Assembly (NCBI GenBank): GCA_902802985.1
Contig: CADCOE010000057.1
Location: forward strand, 1-53,964
Reading direction: 5' to 3'
Length of the DNA stretch: 53,964 bases
Source of the DNA: an uncultured Ruminococcus sp.
GTDB lineage: Bacteria > Bacillota > Clostridia > Oscillospirales > Acutalibacteraceae
Part shown: one piece after another, positions 24,957 through 31,850 of the stretch
Position numbering within the stretch: the first letter of the stretch is position 1
Layout: the number at the start of each line of letters is the position of its first letter
Program-made: the position numbers and the translations under genes
Notes under the pieces: generated by a model
The model's input: only the letters and a program-made list of their open reading frames with translations
Told to the model about the DNA's origin: nothing
Databases searched by the model: none

Positions 24957-25152
24957 AAAAAAATCCGCCCAACCGTCAGCGTCTATAATAACCTGCCTAC
25001 AGAGATAAGCAGGTGGGTGCCCTCCTCACGGGTTCATACTCCCTTCGTCCGCCGAAGCGGGAGGTCTGAAGTCCGCCGCAAGAGTAACCGAGCTCCCGAT
25101 AAAAAAGGTGTAGGGTTATAAAGACGCTTTCACGCATTGGGCAGAAATGATA
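24957..25152 (-). ncRNA. ssrS: 6S RNA (ssrS)
   Basis: Read on the minus strand, this is a long rod. The outer stem TCTGCCCAA/TTGGGCGGA and the next stem GCGTC/GACGC close it. The middle holds AACCCTACACCTTTT on one side and GAGGAGGGCACCCACCTGC on the other, the conserved open bubble of Firmicute 6S RNA. A small ACCTGC/GCAGGT hairpin lies in the 3' side of the bubble. The apical arm contains GACCTCCCGC/GAAGGGAGT. A TATAAT box (25159-25164) sits the right distance upstream, and a T run follows the closing stem. 6S RNA mimics an open promoter and holds sigma-A RNA polymerase in stationary phase. About 195 nt is the usual size. Confidence 0.75.
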
Positions 25153-25339
25153 AACAAAATTATATATCTTTTGTCTGACAATATTATATAACATTCATCA
25201 AAAAAAATCAAGACATATTTTATATTTCCAAAAAATAATTGCAGATCATCTTAAGAAGAAACAGAAAACAATGCTCGAAAGAACAAAACAAACCGCCTTG
25301 AGAACACAAAGCGGTTGATTGACAGTTGCTTACGCAATA

Positions 25340-25660
25340 TCAGTTTTCGTTTTCCTCGTTGTCATCATCTTCAAAGTTTTTTTCAAAGATCTCTGCGATT
25401 TCATCCAGAAGCTCATCATCATCCACTTCAGCAAGCTGAGGTTCGCCATTTTCATCTTCGACAGCTTCAAAAATCATATAAGTACTCTGAGAATCAATAC
25501 CTTCTTCAGGAATATCGAAAAGAGGCATCAGTGCGTAATAATGACCATCCTTGTAATCAATTTCATCCAGAATTTCAAATTCATACTCATTTCCTTCATC
25601 GTCAAGCAAAGAAACAAGATCAGCGTCATAGTTTTCAAGTTCGTTATTGCTCATTGTCAT
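25340..25660 (-). CDS. DUF1292 family protein (YrzB-like)
   Basis: A 106-residue, very acidic protein. The core, VSLLDDEGNEYEFEILDEIDYKDGHYYALMPL, is the DUF1292 pattern, found in clostridia and bacilli (YrzB), often near ruvX (yrrK). The C-terminal third is almost all Glu/Asp (EVDDDELLDEIAEIFEKNFE). The role is unknown. AAGGAG lies 5-6 nt before the ATG at 25660. Neither ruvX nor other usual neighbours are present here; the nearest gene on this strand is the 6S RNA. Confidence 0.85.
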   Translation of the reverse strand: MTMSNNELENYDADLVSLLDDEGNEYEFEILDEIDYKDGHYYALMPLFDIPEEGIDSQSTYMIFEAVEDENGEPQLAEVDDDELLDEIAEIFEKNFEDDDNEENEN

Positions 25661-25779
25661 AACAACTCCTTTAAAAATAATAGTCAATACACCTATTTTA
25701 CGCTAATTTTCCTAATAAGTCAATAGTAAATGCAACTTAATATTAATATATATTTTTTGAAAAAAGTTCAAAAAAACTG

Positions 25780-25807
25780 TTGACATTTTATAGAAACGTG
25801 GTATAAT
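25780..25807 (+). promoter_or_regulatory. Strong extended -10 promoter of the short-ORF locus
   Basis: TTGACA, 16 bp, TATAAT preceded by TGG (extended -10). Transcription should start at about 25813, although no full-length gene follows. Confidence 0.8.
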
Positions 25808-25856
25808 GGAAACAAGATAAGAAAAGAAAAACAAATGATCATAGGGAGTGATTGAT

Positions 25857-25913
25857 TTGTTGGTACCCTTCCTTTTGACTGCAGGGATGATTGGTTCGGT
25901 CTTTTCTATCTAA
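25857..25913 (+). CDS. Possible 18-residue hydrophobic peptide
   Basis: The first ORF after the strong promoter. A TTG start lies 8 nt after AGGGAG and encodes (M)LVPFLLTAGMIGSVFSI, almost wholly hydrophobic and ending in a plain stop. It could be a small membrane peptide (type I toxin or leader peptide) or chance. A GTG at 25848 in the same frame would add three residues but overlaps the ribosome site. Confidence 0.35.
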   Translation: MLVPFLLTAGMIGSVFSI

Positions 25914-25936
25914 TCCACGAAAGGAGGCAAGCTCCA

Positions 25937-26017
25937 ATGGGCGAATTAGAACCTGTTAATTATGATGACCTTGTCGCCTCTTGGTGTGAGGTCTTCAGCA
26001 AGGATAAGACAGAGTAA
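25937..26017 (+). CDS. Possible 26-residue acidic peptide with strong ribosome site
   Basis: The ATG lies 9 nt after AAAGGAGG, the best ribosome site in this stretch. The peptide starts MGELEPVNYDDLVASW and ends CEVFSKDKTE. The GGAG of the site can pair with CTCC between it and the ATG (GGAG-GCAAG-CTCC), which may hide it. It is 23 nt after the hydrophobic peptide and in the same transcript. I recognise no family. Confidence 0.45.
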   Translation: MGELEPVNYDDLVASWCEVFSKDKTE

Positions 26018-26725
26018 GGACAGTTCTCTTTTTTGAGTGTGAGCTGCAGCAGCTCCGTATGTAAAGGACGGCTCCTACTGTATGTTACTTTATATTTCGA
26101 CCGTATGTGTCGTGAGTTCGGAAATGTTTTTGAATTGCATGAAGGTGCTTGACAATGACAGTCAGCCGATTATCGAAGCATTGAGATTTAGTGTTTTCGG
26201 CAGAGCAGCCTTGCGTTATCGTACAATTTAATAGTTGACCATTGATGGATGTATTTTGTTTCGTTTATTTTGTTCCGCTTTGGTCTTAACCGCAGACATT
26301 TGGGGATAGTTCGTTTTTTGTTGATGTATGACGAAAAAGTGTCAGTGTTGTATTTGAACAGAACAGTTGCTCCGTCTTACCCCGAAAGTTCCACAGTATT
26401 CAGGATTGTCGTGATGACTGTGAGTTCGATATTCTTGGTCGGACTGTTGAATGGAGTATTAAGGCAAAAAGCCGACGATATACGGTGGTTAATCGTGTGT
26501 CTTATGTGTTTCGGGCGATGATAGGATGAAAACTCCGAGCAGTTTTGTACATACAATTTAAAAATGAAATAAGGACTGAGTCCAATGTAATTTCCTATTT
26601 TGTATTTTTAGCTCGAATTATGAGCATTTTTACAATCCGGATATAGGAATGATTCCAATGCCACAGATCAGTTGATAAGGGTTCGTGTTTTACAACCCAA
26701 AATGATTTCTACTTTGCGAGAAAAC

Positions 26726-26762
26726 AAGCACCTCGGCAGCAGAAGCCGCTGTCGAGGTGCTT
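26726..26762. terminator. Bidirectional terminator
   Basis: AAGCACCTCG and CGAGGTGCTT form the outer stem, with an inner GCAGC/GCTG stem. It ends both the short-ORF locus (plus) and the rpsF operon (minus). Confidence 0.8.
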
Positions 26763-26769
26763 TGTGTGT

Positions 26770-27018
26770 TTAGTGAGATAAAGCTTGTTCGATTGCTTTG
26801 GCAAGCTGATCGGGACAGGAAGTTCCTCGAAAACCACACTGAATATTTTTGCATTTATCGATGACATCCATTGCTTTCATCCCCTCTACAAGAGAGGAGA
26901 TCCCTTGAGTATTGCCCATACAACCTCCTTCAAATTGGACGTTTCTAACAATACCGTCTTCTATATCGAATTTGATTGCTCTGGAGCAGGTACCTTTTGT
27001 TTTGTAAGTATAATTCAT
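26770..27018 (-). CDS. TSCPD domain-containing protein (TIGR03905-like, four Cys)
   Basis: An 82-residue protein of the small TSCPD family. It begins MNYTYKTKGTCSRAIKFD and has EGGCMGNTQGISSLVEGM, then CGFRGTSCPDQL. Four conserved cysteines (about 11, 33, 62, 68) suggest a metal site. The TSCPD domain also occurs at the C-terminus of adenosylcobalamin ribonucleotide reductases; the stand-alone form is of unknown function. AAAGGAG precedes the ATG. It follows rpsR by about 58 nt and ends at a terminator, so it is probably the last gene of the rpsF operon. Confidence 0.85.
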   Translation of the reverse strand: MNYTYKTKGTCSRAIKFDIEDGIVRNVQFEGGCMGNTQGISSLVEGMKAMDVIDKCKNIQCGFRGTSCPDQLAKAIEQALSH

Positions 27019-27076
27019 ATCAAACTCTCCTTTATATATCAAAAAGACCGATGCGGTAAAGCATCGGTCCATTTTA

Positions 27077-27328
27077 TCAGTCGCTTGTATAGGGAATAAG
27101 AGCAAGATATCTTGCACGCTTGATTGCAACTGTGAGCTCACGCTGATGACGAGCACAAGTGCCTGTTACACGGCGGGGAAGAATTTTAGCTCTTTCAGAG
27201 ATAAAACGACGAAGTCTTGAAATATCCTTATAGTCGATAACATCAACCTTGTCAACGCAGAACGCACAAACCTTTTTACGGCCCTTGCGTCCGCCTCTGC
27301 GGTTATCTCTCTCGGGTCTGTCTGCCAT
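27077..27328 (-). CDS. rpsR: Ribosomal protein bS18
   Basis: The 83-residue S18 of the small subunit platform, which dimerises with S6. The core [41 protein letters not shown] is diagnostic. This is the cysteine-containing form: C21, C24, C58 and H61 make a CxxC...CxxH set that may bind zinc. A GGAGG site precedes the ATG. It lies third in rpsF-ssb-rpsR, the usual order, 26 nt after ssb. Confidence 0.96.
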   Translation of the reverse strand: MADRPERDNRRGGRKGRKKVCAFCVDKVDVIDYKDISRLRRFISERAKILPRRVTGTCARHQRELTVAIKRARYLALIPYTSD

Positions 27329-27354
27329 TGTTTATTTCCTCCTTTGCTTGAATG

Positions 27355-27837
27355 TCAGAAAGGCAAATCCTCGTCATTGGGCATATCCACAAAATCACCC
27401 GTATCACCGCTGGAATAAGCGGTATTGGATGGGGCAGGCTCCTGACGATAGGACTGCTGATTACTGTTGTTAGAATAGCTATTATTAGAATAGCTGCTTG
27501 AACCGCCGCTGTAAGAATCACGCTTCGGTTCACAGAACTCTACATTATCAGCCTGCACATCAAAAGTATAACGCTTATTGCCGTCACGATCAGTGTAAGA
27601 ACCGGTACGAATTTGACCGGTAATGGCAATACGCTGTCCTTTGGAAAAATATCTGCAAATAAATTCTGCAGTTTGTCTCCAAGCAACAATATTAATGAAA
27701 TCTGCCTGACGTTCCTCACCCTGACGGGCATATGTACGATCAACGGCGATAGAAAATCTGGTTGTTGCAATATCGGACTGAGTATGTTTGAGTTCGGGGT
27801 CTGCGGTAAGTCTGCCGATTAAAGAAACATTATTCAT
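27355..27837 (-). CDS. ssb: Single-stranded DNA-binding protein
   Basis: A 160-residue SSB that coats single-stranded DNA in replication, repair and recombination. The OB fold covers residues 1-107 (MNNVSLIGRLTADPELKHTQ, DFINIVAWRQTAEFICRYFSKGQRIAITG). A Ser/Asn/Tyr/Gln-rich linker follows, then the acidic tip NDEDLPF, which recruits partner proteins. GGAGG lies 9-10 nt upstream. It sits between rpsF and rpsR, 18 nt after rpsF. Confidence 0.97.
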   Translation of the reverse strand: MNNVSLIGRLTADPELKHTQSDIATTRFSIAVDRTYARQGEERQADFINIVAWRQTAEFICRYFSKGQRIAITGQIRTGSYTDRDGNKRYTFDVQADNVEFCEPKRDSYSGGSSSYSNNSYSNNSNQQSYRQEPAPSNTAYSSGDTGDFVDMPNDEDLPF

Positions 27838-27855
27838 ATTACACTGCCTCCTTAA

Positions 27856-28152
27856 TTAAGCTTCTTCCTTTTTGATGATCATAGAACGGAGAACGCCGTC
27901 TGTGATCTTGGTTACTCTGTCGAGTTCAGCCGGGAATTCAGCCTCAGACTTGAAGTTAAAGAGAACATAATAAGCATCAGCTTCTTTGTTGATCGGGTAA
28001 GCGAGTCTTCTCTTGCCCCATTCGTCAACGCTTTCAAGAGTAGCGTGCTTTTCAATGAGCTTCTGGAACTTCTGAACAGTTTCAGCAACAGCTTCTTCAC
28101 CAAGCTTAAGTGAAATAACGATAACTGCTTCATAAGAATTGATAACTGCCAT
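27856..28152 (-). CDS. rpsF: Ribosomal protein bS6
   Basis: A 98-residue S6 with the ferredoxin-like fold (YEAVIVISLKLGEE, VDEWGKRRLAYPINKEADAYYVLFNFK). It pairs with S18 on the small-subunit platform. AAGGAGG lies 10 nt before the ATG at 28152. The frame runs on 22 codons upstream, but that part overlaps the leader hairpin and has no ribosome site. First gene of rpsF-ssb-rpsR, with a consensus promoter and an S6:S18-like leader. Confidence 0.97.
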   Translation of the reverse strand: MAVINSYEAVIVISLKLGEEAVAETVQKFQKLIEKHATLESVDEWGKRRLAYPINKEADAYYVLFNFKSEAEFPAELDRVTKITDGVLRSMIIKKEEA

Positions 28153-28181
28153 CTTAAATTGCACCTCCTTTTGGACTAATG

Positions 28182-28202
28182 GCTCCCACGGTAGTGGGGA
28201 GC
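28182..28202 (-). promoter_or_regulatory. Candidate S6:S18 leader hairpin
   Basis: In the rpsF 5' leader, GCTCCC pairs with GGGAGC and CCAC pairs with GTGG through a bulged C. The loop carries ACCG. Known S6:S18 autoregulatory leaders present CCG at the loop and a bulge. Function is inferred from position and shape. Confidence 0.5.
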
Positions 28203-28233
28203 AAGGATCGCTATGCAACGCATAACAACATCA

Positions 28234-28262
28234 AGTATAACATCAGCAATGATAAAAGTCAA
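28234..28262 (-). promoter_or_regulatory. Promoter of the rpsF operon
   Basis: Minus strand TTGACT, 17 bp, TATACT, about 80 nt before the rpsF ATG. Confidence 0.75.
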
Positions 28263-28302
28263 GTGATTTTTCAAATGTGATACACGAATTCATTTCATTA
28301 AG

Positions 28303-28345
28303 AAAAGATCCTGCCTACTGTTTATATAGGTAGACAGGATCTTTT
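28303..28345. terminator. Bidirectional terminator after galU
   Basis: AAAAGATCCTG pairs with CAGGATCTTTT, with further pairing inside (CCTAC/GTAGA-like). Confidence 0.8.
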
Positions 28346-28364
28346 GACAAAGTAAGGATGATAT

Positions 28365-29237
28365 TTAAAGAGTTTTTGCCAATTCTTTAAGATAAGCACG
28401 GAAACTATCACCGAGTGCAGGATTTTGGAGTGCAATTTCAACGGTTGCTTCAAGGATACCCAGCTTGTCACCCATATCGTAACGCTTGCCGGTGAAATCA
28501 ACCCCTGTAATACCGACTGTACGAGCCAGCGTCTTCATAGCGTCTGTCAGCTGAATTTCTCCGCCGGCACCCGGTTTGGTGTTGTCAAGAATATCAAAAA
28601 TGTCGGGTGTGAGTACACATCTGCCGAGGATAGAGTAAAGGGAGAGTACTTCTTCTTTTGTCTGAGGTTTTTCGACCATATCTGTACAGCTGTAGAGATT
28701 ATTTTCCAAATGATCTACTTTGAGGGAACTATATTTAGAAATAGCTTCTTCGGGAACAGATTTGATACCAACCACGGATTTACCGTATTTTTCGTAAGCT
28801 CTGATCAGCTGACCGCAGGCAGGATCTTCACCGATAATGACATCATCACCATACAGAACGGCGAATGGTTCATTACCTACGAAAGATCTGGCACAGTTAA
28901 CGGCATGACCAAGACCTCTGGTTTCTTTCTGACGAACAAAATAGATGTTGGCAAGCTTAGAAATACCCACTACCTGTTCGTAAACATCCTGTTTGCCGGA
29001 AGCGAGAAGTCTTTCTTCCAATTCCGGACTGCGGTCGAAATGATCCTCAATAATCCCTTTGCCTCTGTTAGTAATGATAAGAATATCGGTAATACCCGAA
29101 TTGACTGCTTCTTCTACAATGTACTGTATAGCAGGTTTATCGACTATTGTGAGCATTTCTTTGGGCATTGATTTTGTTGCGGGCAAGACTCTTGTACCAA
29201 GACCTGCTGCAGGGATGACTGCTTTTCTTACTTTCAT
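28365..29237 (-). CDS. galU: UTP--glucose-1-phosphate uridylyltransferase
   Basis: Makes UDP-glucose from UTP and glucose-1-phosphate for glycolipid, wall and exopolysaccharide synthesis. The 290 residues show AVIPAAGLGTRVLPATKSMPKEML (nucleotide site, 6-29), VDKPAIQYIVEEA, VLYGDDVI, and ELQLTDAM-like GGEIQLTDAM. It is a standard bacterial GalU. GGAGG precedes the ATG. It is transcribed alone, with a terminator after it, and lies 48 nt downstream of the stop of the RING-like membrane gene on the same strand. Confidence 0.96.
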   Translation of the reverse strand: MKVRKAVIPAAGLGTRVLPATKSMPKEMLTIVDKPAIQYIVEEAVNSGITDILIITNRGKGIIEDHFDRSPELEERLLASGKQDVYEQVVGISKLANIYFVRQKETRGLGHAVNCARSFVGNEPFAVLYGDDVIIGEDPACGQLIRAYEKYGKSVVGIKSVPEEAISKYSSLKVDHLENNLYSCTDMVEKPQTKEEVLSLYSILGRCVLTPDIFDILDNTKPGAGGEIQLTDAMKTLARTVGITGVDFTGKRYDMGDKLGILEATVEIALQNPALGDSFRAYLKELAKTL

Positions 29238-29285
29238 TTTGTTGCCTCCGTTGCGTTTGTTGTTTTTAACATTTGTAATTGCCTG

Positions 29286-30302
29286 TTATATGAACAGCGA
29301 TGAAATCGTCAATATGACATAGCATATCAGCACCACCCAAGCGATGGCAGTATTGACACCGCCGGCGTTGGCGATATTTTTAGAAATTTCCTCACTGTTG
29401 CCGGTGTTTTTTATTTTTTTGATTTTTTTAACAATATGTTTATAGTAACCTCTGTTTGCTGTCAATCCGCAGATGATCAAGACAATCCACGAAATGATAT
29501 TAAGAAATGACGGCAGTAGTGCCAAGCACACTTCAGTGTAGCTCAAATTTTGAATGATCCAATATAAACACTGCTGATAGGTTGGATTAACTATTTGAGT
29601 TTCCGTTAATGCCTCGACCGCTTGTTTCCAGAAATCAGACGAGTAATACATCGTTAAAATCTGAATGAAATAAATAGCGACATTAAATAAAGCCAGTAAA
29701 GCTCCTTTTCCATATTGCTTCCGATAGAGATACCATCCGCTGCCGAATAACAAAGCCATTATGTTAAAACGACTTTTCCCCCTATTTTTGATATCGGCAA
29801 AGATACGCATATAGTACGGTGTGTTTGACTGTACAAATTTAGCGAGTTCTGCACCTGTTACGCCGTCAAAATCATCATCCGGTGATACCCCTGCCATAGG
29901 GTCAATGAACACCGTAAACGGATTTTGGGGATTTTCGTCAAACGGATTTTGACGAAAAGTTTCCTTTTGATTTTCTCCGAAGATAACATTTCGGGAGAGC
30001 AGACAGCCGCATTTTTGACAGTTGACTGATTCTTTGGGGTTGGGGGTACCGCAAGCGGGACATATTATTGTTTCCAAACGCTGGTGATGGATTGTGTTGT
30101 CGGAATTTATCGGATCAGGGTTCTTGTCATATACTTCTTTCCAGCTTTTGTGTTCCCTGTGCAACGCAGGATAAATACATTTCCCATTTTCCTTATAACA
30201 ATTTCTGTGATAAGGAGCGCCGCATTTGGGGCAGACAACGATGTCATCACCCTCCTGAAATTTTTTGGAGCAGACCGGACAGTCCTTTCCCAAAAAGTCC
30301 AT
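29286..30302 (-). CDS. RING-finger/zinc-ribbon membrane protein (DUF2628-like)
   Basis: A 338-residue protein. Residues 8-42 (CPVCSKKFQEGDDIVVCPKCGAPYHRNC) are a prokaryotic RING-type double zinc site. A second zinc ribbon follows at about 82-99 (CPACGTPNPKE, CQKCGC). The C-terminal half has a DUF2628-type hydrophobic region (FNIMALLFGSGWYLYRKQYGKGALLAL) and about four membrane helices. It is a probable membrane sensor or adaptor; substrates are unknown. AGGAGG lies 9 nt before the ATG. It resembles the zinc-ribbon membrane protein at the left edge only in general plan. Confidence 0.75.
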   Translation of the reverse strand: MDFLGKDCPVCSKKFQEGDDIVVCPKCGAPYHRNCYKENGKCIYPALHREHKSWKEVYDKNPDPINSDNTIHHQRLETIICPACGTPNPKESVNCQKCGCLLSRNVIFGENQKETFRQNPFDENPQNPFTVFIDPMAGVSPDDDFDGVTGAELAKFVQSNTPYYMRIFADIKNRGKSRFNIMALLFGSGWYLYRKQYGKGALLALFNVAIYFIQILTMYYSSDFWKQAVEALTETQIVNPTYQQCLYWIIQNLSYTEVCLALLPSFLNIISWIVLIICGLTANRGYYKHIVKKIKKIKNTGNSEEISKNIANAGGVNTAIAWVVLICYVILTISSLFI

Positions 30303-30469
30303 AGAACAGCCTCCTTTGATAGATTGGTAAACATTAATATATTATACTATAAAGTAAAAAAAATGGCAAGCGATTACCCCAAGTAATTTATCTTTGTGAT
30401 TATTTACTTTATCTCGTCAGTGTTTATCATTATTTTTCCTTAAAAATGCTGAAAAATCCGCTTTAATAC

Positions 30470-30498
30470 TTTACAACCAATGATTTATACATTATAAT
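30470..30498 (+). promoter_or_regulatory. prfB promoter
   Basis: TTTACA, 17 bp, TATAAT. The leader that follows holds CCGCAC (30523) able to pair with GTGCGG (30565), next to the ribosome site. Confidence 0.65.
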
Positions 30499-30587
30499 AG
30501 GATAGTTAATGATGTCTTCGGACCGCACCTGAAAGACAGCCGAAAGTGCAGAAATTTATTTTCCGTGCGGAGAAACGGTGAATTGAT

Positions 30588-31721
30588 ATGATACAATTTG
30601 AAGAACTCAGACTGGAATTGGAAGGACTCAAACCCGAAATTGAGGAGCTTTCCAATGCACTCGGACTGGAAAAACTGAAAATGGAAATAGAGCAGCTGGA
30701 ACAGAGAGCCTCGCAGCCCGGATTTTGGGATGATGTTGAGAATTCTCAAAAAATACTCAAGAAAACGGGAACACTCAAAAATAAAGTTCAAAATTACGAT
30801 GACCTTGTCAGTGCCTATGATGATACATTGGCATTGATCGAACTGGCTAATGAAGAAGAAGATCTGTCTCTTTTGGAAGAAGCACAAAATGAACTGGAGG
30901 CAGTACGTAAAAACTTGGAAGCACAGCGTTTACAAACGCTTTTAACAGGTGAATATGACTCCAAAAATGCCATTCTGACATTTCACGCTGGAGCAGGCGG
31001 CACAGAAGCACAGGATTGGGCAATGATGCTGTACAGAATGTATTGTCATTGGGCAGAAGCTCACGATTTTAACGTGAAAGAAGTCGATTATCTGGACGGC
31101 GAAGAAGCAGGATTGAAAAGTGCTGTCTTGCTGATCGAGGGCGAGAATGCTTACGGTTATCTGAAAAGCGAGTCGGGTGTACACCGTCTCGTTCGAGTAT
31201 CACCGTTTGACTCATCGGGAAGAAGACATACTTCTTTTGCCTCGCTGGAAGTAATGCCGGAGATCGACAATACTATACAGGTTGACATACGTCCCGAGGA
31301 TATCAAGATGGACGTGTATCGTGCCAGTGGTGCAGGTGGTCAGAAAGTCAATAAAACGTCTTCTGCAGTTCGTTTGACACATATTCCAACAGGTATTGTG
31401 GTAGCGTCACAGGTGGAGAGAAGCCAGTATCAGAACCGTGATGTTGCCATGACGATGCTCAAATCCAAACTGATCGAGATCAAAGAACGGGAACATCTTG
31501 AAAAAATCGAAGACATTAAGGGTGTGCAGAAAGAAATTGCGTGGGGCGCCCAAATTCGTTCTTATGTATTTATGCCCTATACAATGGTAAAGGATCATCG
31601 CACCGGCTATGAAACAGGTAACATTAATGCTGTGATGGACGGCGATCTTGACGGATTTATCAATGCGTATCTCAAAGCAGCCAGCCTCAATCAGCTCAAA
31701 GAGGACTTTGAAGAAGAATAA
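30588..31721 (+). CDS. prfB: Peptide chain release factor 2 (no programmed frameshift)
   Basis: Releases the peptide at UGA and UAA. The 377 residues contain the tripeptide anticodon SPF (205-207) that marks RF2 rather than RF1, and GGQ (250-252) in GAGGQKVNKTSS for hydrolysis. In most bacteria prfB has an in-frame UGA near codon 25 and a +1 shift; here the region (NALGLEKLKMEIEQLEQ) reads straight through, so feedback by frameshifting is lost. The ATG has GGTGA 4-5 nt upstream and GGAG further up. Monocistronic, with a promoter and a terminator. Confidence 0.96.
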   Translation: MIQFEELRLELEGLKPEIEELSNALGLEKLKMEIEQLEQRASQPGFWDDVENSQKILKKTGTLKNKVQNYDDLVSAYDDTLALIELANEEEDLSLLEEAQNELEAVRKNLEAQRLQTLLTGEYDSKNAILTFHAGAGGTEAQDWAMMLYRMYCHWAEAHDFNVKEVDYLDGEEAGLKSAVLLIEGENAYGYLKSESGVHRLVRVSPFDSSGRRHTSFASLEVMPEIDNTIQVDIRPEDIKMDVYRASGAGGQKVNKTSSAVRLTHIPTGIVVASQVERSQYQNRDVAMTMLKSKLIEIKEREHLEKIEDIKGVQKEIAWGAQIRSYVFMPYTMVKDHRTGYETGNINAVMDGDLDGFINAYLKAASLNQLKEDFEEE

Positions 31722-31725
31722 TCGG

Positions 31726-31760
31726 ATACACCAAGTGCAATACGTGCTTGGTGTATTTTA
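31726..31760 (+). terminator. prfB terminator
   Basis: ATACACCAAG pairs with CTTGGTGTAT, then TTTTAAT. Confidence 0.8.
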
Positions 31761-31850
31761 ATATGTACAAAAAATGACACTATGAATATGTTAAACTAAA
31801 TAGGAAGCGAAACGACAACATTTTCAGCCAATAGAAAGGAGGCAGCCGTA

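Larger units (their letters stand above)
25688..26725 (+). other. Gene-poor 1 kb locus with tiny ORFs
   Basis: No ORF over 90 codons and no recognisable protein on either strand. It holds the strong promoter, two small ORFs listed separately, a third ORF of 49 codons (26082-26231, starting MLLYISTVCVVSSEM, weak site) and an unsupported 90-codon ORF (26249-26521). GAGCTG-CAG-CAGCTC (26041-26055) is a perfect hairpin. Composition is not AT-rich like ordinary spacers here. It may be a small-peptide locus, a long structured RNA, or a decayed gene. Confidence 0.4.

Noticed and set aside
25315..25726. Plus-strand ORFs of 115 and 135 codons opposite the DUF1292 gene
   Set aside because: They are mirror frames of a highly acidic gene (Glu/Asp codons read as Phe/Leu/Ser/His on the other strand) and have no ribosome site.
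26249..26521. 90-codon plus-strand ORF in the gene-poor locus
   Set aside because: No ribosome site, no recognisable family and scattered codon use. Mentioned only as part of the locus, not as a gene.
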